From Nephrocerus scutellatus (lineage: Eukaryota; Arthropoda; Insecta; Diptera; Pipunculidae), in assembly GCA_947095585.1 (NCBI GenBank), contig OX352761.1, positions 19,049,277 to 19,113,276 on the forward strand: 64,000 nucleotides of DNA, read 5' to 3'. The translations under genes and the position numbers were made by a program. The notes under the pieces were generated by a model that saw nothing but the letters and a program-made list of their open reading frames with translations, was not told where the DNA came from and made no database searches. This document shows, one piece after another, positions 10,851 through 22,850 of this stretch; position 1 is the first letter of the stretch; every line of letters starts with the position of its first letter.

Positions 10851-13011
10851 AAAAATGGAAAAGTTAAAACAGAAGGGACTCTGAACAGCCATCACAGCAT
10901 TCACATGCCCATGTATACACTCACGTACCTACGTTCAAATAATTCCTCTTGAGTTGCACTTCGCACAACATTGAACTGCAACAAAGGACCTTGTCATAAA
11001 CAGACGAATGACATGGATTAGTTGTCGTTCGATGAATGTGACGACCGCATTAAGATCCAAACAATGAAAGGGAACAATGCAGTATGTGTCGCATTCCGAT
11101 TGAACTGTGGAATTGCATCAAATGACTGCAACAACAGAATAAAATACGGCAGCTAAGGCGTTAAAGATTGTCCCTCTTGTGAACGACTTCCTCACCCGCG
11201 CCGCCAAAAGAAGTTCCTTCAAAAGCACTCATCAGAACATAACGATTCATTGATACAGTTATCTTGGCTTACAAATACTTTATTTATTCACACACTCACA
11301 TACAAAAAACACCGCTACGCCACCATCGCCATTGGCAATGGTTACAACATCATCAATATCTTCCGGAGCGGTTATGAGGCATTCAACTTCAAATGATGAT
11401 GAACACAAAAATGAATCCTTAATCGGGGCTTAACAGCTCCTCCTATTGTTCATACTCAATCGATTCCATTCGTGTTTCAATTCTAAATGGAATCTCAGAG
11501 CGGTTTTGTGTGTGTGTTGCTGATGCATGCTCCTCCATTAAAATCCTTTAGACTCCGGCATGCATGCGAAGCGAGCACACTCGCTTTTCATTGTGTAGCG
11601 GTGAGAATAAATTTCGCCTGAAGGAAGAATGGAAGGAAGAAACCAAGCAAGCAAACACACAGAACCCATCAGCTGCTACAACGACCTACACTCACAGTTT
11701 GGATTCTCAAACTCTCAAGATTCTTATGCGTTCGTTCCCCATTGAAGCAGAGCGAGCTCTGTTGTCCTGCTTGTCGCACTTGGCGCGGCGAATGTTTCCT
11801 TTCCTTTTTGTTTTTGTTTTATTTGATCTTAAGAACCCCTAGAGCCGGCCGGCCAATACACAATGCTACCGCTACGCGTTGTTATTTTTATGAATGGATG
11901 GATTCAGCGGCAAGAAAAGAGCAAAACCCATTCAAACTTCAACTGCAATGGTTATCCTCTTCCACAACTACCTACTCTACCGCTCCACATTGCGTGCCAC
12001 AAGGGAACTTCATCCATTCATTCATTCAATTTGCAAATTTATTCCGAATTATGGTGGGGGGGGGGAGAGACAAAAGTTTCTTTTTTTTTGCATTTTTTCA
12101 ACTTATTTGGTGTACGCATCTGTAGCATGCCGCAAGCTAAACCTTGCATGGATATGAATGTCCTTTTTCTTTTGTTAAAAGCGGGGTTTTCTGACTGTTG
12201 TGACTATTGTTTGATGCGCTTATTAATTTCTTTTAGGTGCACTGCACTTAGATAAGCAGTTTGTTGCAGTTGGAATTTGTGGAAAATGTTAATTTTATAG
12301 GACAGCATAGGATACAAAGGGTAGAAGTCTTTCCCAAATAGTTCGTGCCGTACATATCTCTCTGAAAGTTCGTTCAACTCCGCGCTCTATTTGTATCCGG
12401 ATGTAACATAGACTGTCAGTATTGATTCAATGTAAATTTTGGCACTTCGTGAACTTCGTTGCGTGATATCAATAAATTGTTTTTTGGGGATTTTTTGCTG
12501 CCCAATTGGTCTTCTCTGGTTGTTCTTGTGCTTCAGTAAAACGCAGACCTTCCTTATGTTATCAAACAAAACCCTCATTTAATTTTCGTTATGAGTATTT
12601 CATTTACTTAAATGTTTTTGGTCGGATAGGTGCAAGCATCGCTGTGAACGTGTCTTGATTTGAAGTTAAATTCTTTTGCAGGATCTCTGCATCCAGACCT
12701 ATTTCCTTTCCTTATACTATGAGAGTTTTTTTTTTGCATTTTTTTATAATACACACACAGTCAAGGTATTTTCGCCCTTATATAGTAGCTGAGCATAACG
12801 TTAGCGTTAGGGAAATGAAGATCAAGAAGTGGAAAGACAGCGAATTATACGGACGCGGAAACACAGAGCCTGGTAATTTATCAATCAGCGGCTAAGGAAG
12901 GAATATCGTCAGAAGAAGTGTTCAATGAATATGACAGGCGATGCAACTGAGAAAGCAATAAAACGGTTTTTTCCTTTCCTTAATATTTATTTATTTTATA
13001 TAATCACAATA
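10851..13011. other. non-coding stretch, small LINE scrap at its end
   Basis: No gene recognised from 10851 to 12775; the open frames lack family motifs and splice context. The segment 12780-12935 ('gcggaaacacagagc', 'gcggctaaggaaggaat') resembles 21190-21350, the 3' end of the CR1-like LINE described there. Confidence 0.4.
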
Positions 13012-13013
13012 TA

Positions 13014-14219
13014 AAGGGTGATCAGATTGGAGGTACTTTTCCCTATAGGATTTTTTTGACATTTCACGCGTGACTACTGTCAAAAACTAAATGCATAATT
13101 TTATTCAGTATTCATCGACATACGAAATTCGACGCTCAGTGAAAAGTGTTCATCGCCCGCTCAGGCCAACTTATGGTGTACATAGTCGTCCTACCGAACG
13201 CACTATTCGTCATACCATCGGTAAACTTGAGAATAATTTTACATTATTGGATGATACTCGACCGATTAGACCACGTACAGCCCGAAATGAAGAGAATATT
13301 GCGGCCGAAAACCCGGAAGAATCGATTCGGCGCCGTTCTCAACAACTTGGCCTATCTTATGGCACTACTTGGACGATTTTACGCAGAGATTTTGGTTTAA
13401 GAGCGTATAAAATACAGCTAGTCCAAGAATTAAAGCCGGCCGACCTTCCAAAGCGTCATACTTTCAGTCGTTGGGCTCTTGAAAAACTTGGGACCCGAAT
13501 TTTGTTCGGCGATTAGGCCCATTTTTGGCTTAATGGCTACGTCAATAAGCAAAATTGCCGTATTTGGGCTGAAGAGCAGCTCGAAGCCATTCAGGAACTG
13601 TCATTACATCCATTGAAAACTACCGTTTGGTACGGCCTATGGGCTGGAGGAAACATCGGCCCATATTTCTTCAAAGATGAGGCTGGCGCCAATGTAACAG
13701 TGAATGGCGAAATGCTATTGCGCCACTTTTTGATGCCGGAAATTAAAGCCCGTGATCTCCACGACATTTGGTTCCAACAAGACGGCGCTACATCCCATAC
13801 AACCCGTGACACAATGGATTTACTGCGTCCTCGTTTCGGTGAGCAATTTATCTCTCGTTTCGGACCGGTGGATTGGCCACCAAGATCGTGTGATATCACA
13901 CCTTTGGACTTTTTTTGTGGGAGTATGTAAAGTCTAAATGTTTTGTGGATAAACCAGCTACGATTGAGGTACTGGAAGCCAACATTACTCAAGTTATTCG
14001 CGAGATACCGACCGAAGTCCTCGAGTGAGTCATTCAAAATTGGTGTTTACGGATGGCCAAATTACGGCGCAGTTGCGGCCAACATTTGAAAGGAATTATC
14101 TTCAAAAAATAAATGTCATGAATGGTTCTAAGCAAAAATAATAAAGATTGCCCAATCAATTAGAATTTTTGTTGTTTTATTTTAATTTAAAATCCGATAC
14201 CTCTAAATTGATCACCCAT
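13014..14219 (+). mobile_element. rosa-like DD41D mariner element, full length but dead
   Basis: It is complete end to end. Termini match as imperfect inverted repeats (AAGGGTGATCAGATTGGAGG at the left; the reverse complement of the right end starts ATGGGTGATCAATTTAGAGG), each next to TA (13012-13013 and 14220-14221). The transposase starts near 13091 and carries the helix-turn-helix half, WFQQDGATSH with the second Asp, and WPPRSCDITPLDFF with the third Asp. I count 41 residues between them, which is the DD41D (rosa) spacing. Three lesions kill it: a TAG at 13514-13516, a frameshift in the T run near 13910-13917, and a TGA near 14025-14027. Confidence 0.9.
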
Positions 14220-14224
14220 TACGT

Positions 14225-14330
14225 ATTCCCATCTCAAAGGCATCTTTGAGCGATGGGAGGAGCACTTTCATGAGTTACTAAATGGCCAGCTAACTGAGGA
14301 ATTGGAGGCTCCACCAATGACCGAAGACAA
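14225..14330 (+). mobile_element. RTE-like LINE scrap
   Basis: The plus strand reads the segment just before the reverse-transcriptase core (HLKGIFERWEEHFHELLNGQ, then LTEELEAPPMTED). It corresponds to the minus-strand copies at 39240 and 42740. It lies immediately right of the DD41D element. Confidence 0.65.
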
Positions 14331-16180
14331 CACCAAGACGAAGTTATTCGGAGTATAGCGCACAATCAAGCTCTTTCTCGTCAGTCCTCCGCCATCACAT
14401 TGACTTACAACTACACATCTCTGCCAGATGACTCTGTTTCTACGGATCTTATCCATATCATTCTAGGGCGCCCACGTCTTCGGGATCCTTGCAAGTTCCA
14501 TTCAAATGCCATTTTGGCAATGTCATTTTCCGGTTTTCGCAATGTATGTCCAATCTATTGCCACTTTTTTCCACGGTATTTCAATCCTTTCTGGAATTTG
14601 AGATAATAGTTTCAGTAGATCAACGTTAGAGGACGTGTTGGGTCAAAAGATTCCACATACTCTTCTTAGACATTTATTGATGAACAATTGGAGTCTCTTT
14701 AATGGATGATTGTGTTACTCTCCAACTTAGGCATCCATAGAGAAGGACAGATCTTACGCTTGAATTGAAGACGTTAAGTTTGGTGCGTCTTCATACGAGA
14801 ACCATTTGCAAGCGCCATATTTTGTTTAGCCTGAAGAACGCATGTCTGGTTTTGTTAGTTCGTGATGCTATATCGGCTTCAGTGCCGCCTTCTTTAGATA
14901 GCACACTTCCTATGAAGCAGAACTCCTCAGCTTTGTTAATGGTGACATCATCATAATTTAAAATTGTTATTGTCATTGGAGTCAGGACTGCGGTTCCTTT
15001 TCGCAATAATTTTGTTTTACTCATATATTAGTCTGACTTTCTGTGCATTATAGATCAGTAACTCAAGCTTCAATTTCATGTTATTGAAAGTTGGGGCATT
15101 CATACAGATATCGTCAGTGTAATCGAAATCGTTTAACTTCAGGAAAGGGCACTATCAAATTCCATTCGGTGCATCGCTAGTTTATTTCATAACACCATAT
15201 AAGACAATCATAAAGAGTTTTGGTGGTAAAATGCTCCCTTGTCGCACTCCTCTGTTGATCGTAAATTTGGTGTCTCTGTAAAGCTCTTGAATCAGAGCCG
15301 TAATTTTTGTGGTACTCAACAATTTTGTAGCGTCTTTCAAATGGCTGGTCTTGCGTTCGTGTCGAAGGCTCTGTTGAATTCGATGAATAGTAGGTGGCGT
15401 TGTCCGATCAACAGACTCCTCAAATATGATTCTGAGGGTATTTATATGGTCAACACATGGTCGATTGGGTCTACATCCGCCTATTCCTTTCGCAATGAGG
15501 ATTCTATTGTTGGGAAAATACGATCCAGGATGATGAAAGCCCTAACTTTTTGTATAGTGTTTAGCAATTTTATCCCTCGTCAGTTTTTGGAAAGGCTCAG
15601 GTCACGATGACACCATTCTTCCAGCAATCCGGGATGTTTTTTTACTCCATGTATCGTGTAGTATTGGGTCTAGTGCACGTGCAATGATGTCAGACAGTTA
15701 CACGCCGGAAACATTCATACGATGTTCAAGCGAGTCAATTATGGATTCGTGAAGCTACTGGCATTTCGACAATGTTTTTGCAGCATTTCCTCCATGTGAA
15801 AGGGCGAACCTATATTCGTCCCAACTCTTCGTGCATTTAGCAGTGTTGAAGAGTTTTCGAACTTTCTTCCTAAGCTTAGCCAGCTGGTTGTTTCACCAGG
15901 GAACCTTTCTTTTACACAAGCTGATTTTAGGGACACAGCTGTCATGATAGGAAGAGAGCAACGCATCATAAAGTTGATATGCTGCCTCATCTAAGTCCCC
16001 TGTGGACTTAATAGATGTGACAAGCATATCTTCTTTAAAGAGGGCATAGATTCTAGTCCTAAATATATCTTTCTTTGGATCATATCTAGAAGAAGCATGT
16101 ATAGTTTGCCAGTTTGCCAGAAAGTCAAACCTGATGTGTGCTGATGGTCTGACAGCGAGGCTTCGTCGGACACATACCAG
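14331..16180 (-). mobile_element. second, distinct RTE/SR2-like LINE, degenerate
   Basis: The minus strand at 15024-14791 reads EFCFIGSVLSKEGGTEADIA, then SRTNKTRHAFFRLNKIWR, a post-catalytic region typical of RTE/SR2-type reverse transcriptases and different from the copies at 8-10 kb. The preceding part (about 15600-15100) holds remnants of the core: a reversed 'GVRQGS-ILPP' motif and a segment corresponding to FDRAFDS-like sequence. Many stops are present. Assignment to clade is tentative. Confidence 0.6.
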
Positions 16181-16183
16181 TTT

Positions 16184-16816
16184 TCAACAAAGTTGGAGAC
16201 CAAGGTTTATATTTTCCTTGACGAACCGCTTGCGGGGAGTAGCGGACGCGTCCTTCGGTGCACATTTGTCGTCCCCGCATGTTGCAGTTGCAGAAGAGGC
16301 GTCTTTGGCAAAAGCAAGAGCACTCTCTCTATCCTTGCCAATGCGTAAAGCATGTTTAAGTCGCCTTCTCTCTTTTGAGTTTAATTTAATGCATCCACTT
16401 CGGTGTTGCTGGATCAGTAGCCTATCTAATTCCTTCCCAATAGAAGAGCATCCGGATTTCTCCGAGATGACGTCGATTGTGGATGCATCAGAGTCAGAAG
16501 TGACTGATTCTACATCCTCAGTTCTGACGCTCTCGCGAATTTCAGATGGAGCCCGTATGGCTATGACGCCTGAACTCAACGCCTGAACACCACGCTTATC
16601 AATCAATTTGCCAAGTTTTCTCGGAATCTCCGTCAGAAAATGTGTTTCTGGTGCCTTTCTCTGGTGATGCGCAGGACCTTGCCTAATGTAAGTTGAAAGA
16701 TAATGGAGAATAATACTATCTTGCACCTTAAAAAGGAATAACTTTTTTTGGTTTATCTCATTATGAAGAACGATTGTATTTACAACGACAGTGCTAAAGC
16801 AATTTTTCTGAACCAA
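16184..16816 (-). mobile_element. ORF1-like reading frame, family of 481-845
   Basis: This is an open frame of about 210 codons, its upstream limit set by a non-ATG codon. It includes RKLGKLIDKRG, an acidic/Ser-rich stretch (ESVTSDSDASTIDVISEKSG), CSSIGKELDRLLIQQHRSG, IKLNSKERRRLKHALRIGKD and a Lys/Arg-rich tail. The 481-845 relic shares these words. It lies upstream, in element orientation, of the LINE relic at 14331-16180, so it may be that element's first ORF. No zinc knuckle or RRM is visible. Confidence 0.5.
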
Positions 16817-17389
16817 ACAGGGTTCTTTAAGAGTAATAAATGGTAACTACTTATTTAGTCTGCAACATCTATGCCCTAGTTGGGTTTGTTATAGTCTATT
16901 ATTACTGCCGGTTTTAGTTTACTTCCAAAATTTCTGGCAATCTCATCCATTTTAGGTTCATGACAAGTTGGCATCATGAGCAAATCTCGCTTATCATACC
17001 ATTTAAAAACACATAGTCTTTTCCGAAGCTTGGCTGCTGTAACGGTCCTGGGTAAAACACACACTTGGTTTTGGCTCTTGACTTTAAAACATAGATCATT
17101 GACACTTGAAAGGGGCTACCTGTATGCATTTTCACACAGACAAGATAATGTATCATATTAGATATATGGGACGTATGATTGTTTTTTCCGATCACGCCCA
17201 TGTATCATATATGAACAAAAAGAAAAATGCAAAATTAAAAAGAAAAACGCCAGTTTACCCAGTTAAATAAAGATATATTTACAACTTTTGTTCTCATTAT
17301 CATTATTATTATCATTAGCAGATTTTTGTAAAAAAATAAAAAAAATAACCCATAAAAATACAATTTTTCATGTAAATTCTCTAATAGGA
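16817..17389. other. AT-rich stretch, no gene recognised
   Basis: Nothing with coding character is seen. From about 17280 the sequence enters the tandem-repeat copy that follows. Confidence 0.35.
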
Positions 17390-17900
17390 GATGGGTATGT
17401 GTTAAAATTTGAAGAAAATCGGGTTAATTTTTTTAAAAAACGTTATGGGGCTCCACGAACCCGGGCCCGGGTTCTCCAAATTTTTTACAAAAAGTGTTGT
17501 CTATCGGAGATACACATGTGTATTAAGTTTGAAGGAAATCGGGTTAATTTTTTTTAAAAAAGTTATGGGGCCCCACGAACCCGGGCCCGGGGTCTCCAAA
17601 TTTTTTACAAAAAGTGTTTTCTATCGGAGGTACACATGTGTATAAAATTTGAAGAAAATCCTGACCCTGAGGTCCGAGGGGCCTCAAATTTTAATGGAAA
17701 GTATTGTCACCGGAAATACACATGTGTGCAAAATTTCAATAAAATCGGGCCTTGGGAAGTGGGTTAAAAATTGATCGCAATATTCCACCACACACAAACC
17801 CACATACACACGGGCACGCAAAGTTAATATCGAGAATTTAAAAAAAAGGCGTTTGACGTACCTACTCTTCAAATTACTCACATCTGTTTGGGGATTATGA
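17390..17900 (-). repeat. tandemly expanded copy of the CACACATGTG dispersed repeat
   Basis: Two near-identical units of about 120 bp (17441-17560 and 17561-17680) share 'ccacgaacccgggcccggg', 'tctccaaattttttacaaaa', 'atacacatgtgtat' and 'gaaatcgggttaatttttt'. A third, diverged unit follows to about 17760. The family is seen elsewhere at 846-1070, 40150-40330, 40685-40930 and 61470-61760. Each unit contains a GC palindrome in otherwise AT-rich DNA. Confidence 0.75.
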
Positions 17901-19457
17901 ACTTGTTAAGACTTTCGCTTTAAGAACTCTCGACATAAGCAGTACCTTCGCTTTTTACAAACTGATCAATTACTTACCTTCCCAACTACCGCGTCGAGCA
18001 ACAGATATCATCAGTCCAGCTCTTCTAAGATAGGGTCTATATTCTAGACTCGCTTAACTCCTGGCTCCAGACAATGCAATCCGTTTTCAGGAATACGCCA
18101 CCAGGAGAACAGGTAACCGTCTTTCGTTAACGACAATTGCAAACAGCCAGATAGTGCAACCATTGTTCACTTCCGTATATAGTATATAGCTCCTTAATAA
18201 TGTTTATAAGCTTTTTTGGCACATGATACGAGTAGCTAGACAGAAGCAGTAATCACATCCCACACTGCTTTCAACAAAATGTAATTATCATTCTTTTCAA
18301 CTTTGATATTTGGCAAACTTCCTAGAATTTCAGACAAACCACAGTGGAGAGTACGGAATCAGAAGCAATAAAAACCAAATTTGTTTAACAGGAAAAAAAA
18401 ACAAGAGGGTGGAGAGACAGATGTGATCATTAGTATTCCAGACAAATTACTTTGTTTCAGAAAACAACTTGTGCCTTGGCAGCGGTTTAAAATTGACAGC
18501 TGCCTAGCTGCCGGAATAAGTATCGCGTCCTGGCGACAGTCTGCTCATTAAGTTGTATTTTGTTTCTACATTAAACCACAAATCAGATAATAACCAATGC
18601 AAATTTAACAACTTGCACACAGTTACAGCAACATCAACATCAACACCAACTGATGTCAATAAATGGCCGAAATTACAAGGGTAACTCTATCCACCCCTGT
18701 GTGTTCAATTAGGCTGTCTTGTAATTACGGCCAATAAAGGCGAAAACAATGGTAACGTGTTTGGCGAGACGATGAGCACGAAAAACAGATGCCACCCTTG
18801 TGCCAAAGTCACCCTTTACTTTTGCCAAATAATAGACTCGTCCTCCTCCTCCTCCTCCTCCTCCTCACTTTTACAAACATTGTGCGATTGGAAGAAATCA
18901 ATGCATTCCCCAGCCTGAATTAAATTGCAATATTAATCCATTTATCCATCCGGCCGTCAACACCATCCACCGGCTGTGGTGATAAATTTTCTATGCCATT
19001 TGCATGACTGCCAAACATCCTTCCAATTACAACCCTCATCACAATCAAAAAAAACGGTTCACTTTTAAGGATTCATTTGACAATGGTGCGATGTACAAAG
19101 ACAACAGGACTTGGACTGCTTGAAGCCGCCGCATAATCCATTTGTATTCCTTACTGCCCCCCAGAATTTGGACAGAGATTTCCATCGACACGAAACCATC
19201 AGTTGGAAATTTTCGACCTTTGCGAACTTTGGAAACCCAAACTGAGTGTTACCATTTGCAAATCGTATATTCATTTGAGTTTTTCGGTTTCAATTACACA
19301 CACATGTCTTTAGTTTTGGCTTATGCGTCGTCTTACAGCTACTGAGCTGGTCTTTTCTGGTGAACTCTGATCTTTCGGTAAAGCGATCAGGCTGTTGTTG
19401 TGCTGGATAAGTTGGTAGAAATTTTTTTCAAAATAAATTGCTTTTTCTTTTTTTTTC
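17901..19457. other. non-coding stretch with (TCC)n
   Basis: No coding exon is recognised. A (TCC)n trinucleotide run is at 18841-18866. Sequence from about 18000 to 19440 does not match the repeat families seen elsewhere in the window. Confidence 0.4.
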
Positions 19458-19463
19458 TTTTAT
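19458..19463 (-). terminator. candidate polyadenylation signal of the 19.6-20.3 kb gene
   Basis: AATAAA on the minus strand (TTTATT on plus), about 108 bp past the stop codon at 19571. It is placed as expected for the small gene, but it lies in a T-rich run, so chance occurrence is possible. Confidence 0.4.
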
Positions 19464-19570
19464 TTTTTTGGGAATAAATTGGGAAAATGTGATAGGTTTC
19501 TTCAGGAATGTGAAACCTCCAAAGAACGTTGAATTTGCGTTAAATGTAATGAACGTTTTCTATAATTAAC

Positions 19571-20259
19571 TCATGTTGATGGTGACGGTCTAGGAGTACT
19601 TCCTGGAGTAACTGAAGCATCATCTGAAATTTCCACTACATGAACGTATGACTTTGATGCACGAGTTTTCTCAAGAATCTGACCTTTTGTTTGCTGAATC
19701 TCTGAATCTAGACATTCAGACGGAGATTCAGTGTTGGACTTCTTAAAAACTTGATTCCAGTAATTTGATAAAATCCCTTGCAAGCGGAAACGACTTCCCC
19801 CGCCAGTCTTTGAGACAGATGGCCTTGCATCGCCTAAAGACTCAGCTTTGGAAATGCCACTGCCACTCTCAGAACCTGAGAAAGAAAGAAGACGAATCTC
19901 TCTTCAACGTTTCTACTAAAAATGAAGTTCAAACTATTACCAATACCACTAAGCAACCTCCGTGTACCGCCTACTCTTAGATGATATTTTCGAACAATTC
20001 TTTCAGGATCCGAACTTCCTTGTTGTTCCTCCAAATCGATTGTATCCTTTCCCTCTAGATGCACTTCTCCTTCTGATGCGCTAGACGACAAATTCATTAG
20101 ATTCGATTTTTTAAATTTGAAAATCCTCTTCAATGAGTTCGACTTCAGTTTTGCCTCAGCGATGTTATCGGCTGTTGCAGCACAGCTCGCAGCAGGATCC
20201 CCAGGTAAAGGTGCATCGCCTTCTTTCCCCAAACTTAGTGGAATATCAGTCAATTCCAT
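19571..20259 (-). CDS. unrecognised two-exon gene, 207-codon hydrophilic protein
   Basis: Spliced by eye. Exon 1 is 20259-19941 (ATG at 20259-20257, 319 nt); exon 2 is 19875-19571 (305 nt, TGA). They are joined across a 65-bp intron with GTAATAG at the donor and a TTTCTTTCTCAG acceptor. The join is in frame and gives 207 residues. Without the intron, exon 1 would end in stop codons a short way on, and exon 2's frame would have no start. The protein is charged and Ser-rich with no membrane segment or signal peptide. It has a basic patch (SNSLKRIFKFKKSN, about residues 40-53), an acidic stretch (EVHLEGKDTIDLEEQQ), a central Gly/Ser part and an aromatic piece (LQGILSNYWNQVFKKSN). I do not recognise a family. 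Earlier 5' exons, or an origin as a retrogene or transposon fragment, are not excluded. Confidence 0.55.
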
Positions 20260-21190
20260 GGCTTAATATATCGATTTAAAAAAATTTAACAACAAAAATA
20301 TTCCAAGAGAAGAAAGTGAAAAAAATCCTAAGCGTTTGATGTTTTTTTTCTAAAATATTTTATTTAGGATTTTTTTTTTGTTGTTTCGGATTTTTTTAAT
20401 TTTATTTTAAGTTTTTGCGAAAAGTGGAAAGTAGTTGAAAACGATGTGATGTGATAGATGTAATAGAGTGTTCATTTTCATGTTCAGGATTTTTCAAATT
20501 AGGTTTAAAAGGACTTAGGAAATAAATGTAATCCATGGCATAAAGTTCTATCCTAAGTTAAGGAAACACTTGGTAATGGTTGTGAAGCAAACTAGCATCG
20601 AACTAACATCTGGTAACTTGGGCGCTGTTTGCATTTACAGTCCGTCTATGCAAACAGCGCTGCATTGCGATTGATCCGGACACTACTGACTGCTCAAAAC
20701 TTGGTTTGAGCCAGTAGCGCAACACTCAAGTTCGTGATGTAGTGCTTGCCTTACCCGGGCAACTATGTGTATAAATCCTTATATATGTAGGCTTAAATTG
20801 CAAGTGCAAACGGTCTAGCGTTTCTAGTCTAGGTAACGTGGGTTAGCACGCTGCGGTTCCGAAAAATGCCCGCTAGTGAAACCGACACAATGCCTCGGAT
20901 AAGTAATGATCGAATAATGACGACTTTTGGCTTCTATACCCGGACTAAGATTGGTTCCTGGATTGTGAGGACGCTCCTTGACTCAGGCAGTGAAGGACCT
21001 TAAAAATGCCAGATCTCTTCAACTGGAACGTGAGTTTCTTCGATATCATTTGGACAATAAGTGAAGTAAGATGTTTTGACGCGAGAGAGTACCAATCCCC
21101 AACGTGTAATACTGTACAACTACTCTACTCCGGCAAATCTTTCGGCAGTCCCCGTTAATTTTTTTTTTATAAAAAGGGTAAGGGTTTGCA
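20260..21190. other. non-coding stretch upstream of the small gene
   Basis: AT-rich up to about 20540, including T runs; no coding signature. It would hold the promoter of the minus-strand gene at 19.6-20.3 kb, but I cannot point to a specific element. Confidence 0.35.
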
Positions 21191-21199
21191 CCCTTATCA

Positions 21200-22850
21200 T
21201 GCTTAGCACAGCGTGGGCGTTAGGAAATTAGGGAGAGGAAAGGATGAGATGTCTATGCACGCGTCTCTACAACGACTGCAGATCATACAAAAGCGGAAAC
21301 ACAGAATCAGGCATTTCATTCCACATAACTATCGTGCGGCTAAAGAAGGAATCTCTGAATTGGTTAGTACGTCCGAAAATAGGCTTAATAGAGAAAAGGT
21401 GGACCCGTCAGCTCGAGTTGAGGCACGGGTATTACGGATGGGTTGGAGAATGGGCGGGATGCATCTGGATGTGGTCATGGGGGCACCTGCCCAGACAATA
21501 CAGTTGTATTCAAGTTTAGGGCGAATATACGCCTTGTAAATAATAGCCAGATCTGAAGGAGTGAAGTACATCTTGCACCGTTTTAGGAAACCTAAGCATC
21601 TCGCAGCATTTTTGGCGATGGCAAATATGTGGTCTTTCCATCTGGAGTGGGGCTGCTGCTAAAGCCTACAGCACGCAGAGGACTGATTTCCTGGCACCCA
21701 CATGATGATAGGATCTTATCGGCCAGATTTCAGACAAGAGTACAGCGCGTCACTATCATACAGTGTTACGACCCAACGAATCCTTCGACTGAAGATGAAA
21801 AGGACAAATTCTACAATCAGCTAAGCGCTGTATAGCACGCAACGCCGAATGGAGATAGCTTCTAATCCAGTGAAACAGCTTATCATCGACTCCATAAGCA
21901 CGCATTTTGGACAAAAGAGCTTGATGCCGAACGCTTTCAAATGCCTTAGAAATATCGTGTGCAATAACTTGGATTTCTCCAAATTGATGCAAAGACCGGC
22001 TGTTCGGTGAGATATACCGTCAAATCACCAGTAGAACGCTGTCCAAGAAACCCATACTTCCGATCACTAAGAATTTCGTTGGTTTCAAGATATTCCCTGA
22101 GCTGAAAATTGATCAACGTTTCCATGACCTTGGAAAGAATGGATATAAGTGATATGTGGCGGTACGAGACGACGGCTCGCCTTTTTTTGGTGTGGGTCGG
22201 ACAAAAGCTGTTTTCCAACTTCACGGGAAGAGTCAAGAAGAATAGGATAGATGGAAAAGCTTACGCAATGGTAATGCCAGCTTGGAAGAACACCTTCTCA
22301 GAACTATTGGCGAAATACCATTTGGTCAAACGGATTTGTGAGTGTTGAGATCGGATAAAACTCTAGCAACTGCACGAGTACGAATGAATATCTGTCCCAT
22401 AGAGTGTTCAATAATCTGAGGTGCAGAAGGCAACAACACACAATCTGTAACCGTGGAGATAGCTACGAAATGCGCAGTAAACAGATTGACTTTGTCTATA
22501 GAGCTGACAACTGAAATGTCATTATAATTGAGCGTTGGAATCGACGACGAGGCTGTATTTTTGATTCTTTTCACGAATGACCAACAATTTTTACTACCTT
22601 TGGGACATTGTAGTATTTTTTGCCTCAATTTTTGGTCGTAGGCGAATTTGACTCGCTGAAAATGAACATTGCAATCATTTCTGGCTCGTTTAACATTTGT
22701 TCGGTTTTCCTCAGTAGGGTTTTCTTTGTAAAACCGAGACAACAGCGACAAATTAATATCGTGCATGTGACGCATGTCAAGACTCGCATATGTCGCGTGT
22801 AATAAATGGAAAAAATAAAATACATTGGCGATTATGATGCCAGGTGTCAC
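21200..22850 (-). mobile_element. CR1/L2-like LINE, reverse-transcriptase part, degenerate
   Basis: The minus-strand pieces run in order. 22850-22326 is the linker before the reverse transcriptase (ENRTNVKRARNDCNVHFQRV, then CPKGSKNCWSFVKRIKNTAS). 22236-21946 is early RT (SYRHISLISILSKVMETLIN, then LSDRKYGFLGQRSTGDL). 21992-21756 has HDISKAFESVRHQALLSKM. 21571-21329 is post-catalytic (LAIIYKAYIRPKLEYNCIVW). Frameshifts and stops separate them and the YADD region is lost. An RTE endonuclease fragment of opposite strand sits inside at 21629-21835. Related pieces occur at 54960-55440 and 56380-56830. Clade assignment between CR1, L2 and Daphne is uncertain. Confidence 0.75.
21629..21835 (+). mobile_element. 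RTE-like endonuclease fragment nested in another LINE
   Basis: The plus strand reads TARRGLISWHPHDDRILSAR, then TRVQRVTIIQCYDPTNPSTE and DEKDKFYNQL, the start of the endonuclease domain (the segment before the GDxNA motif) of an RTE-like element. The surrounding CR1-like LINE resumes on either side, so this is either an insertion of a 5' fragment or a rearrangement. Confidence 0.6.

Noticed and set aside
11564..12255. Several overlapping plus-strand frames
   Set aside because: Different frames are open over the same stretch without conserved motifs, typical of chance in this composition.
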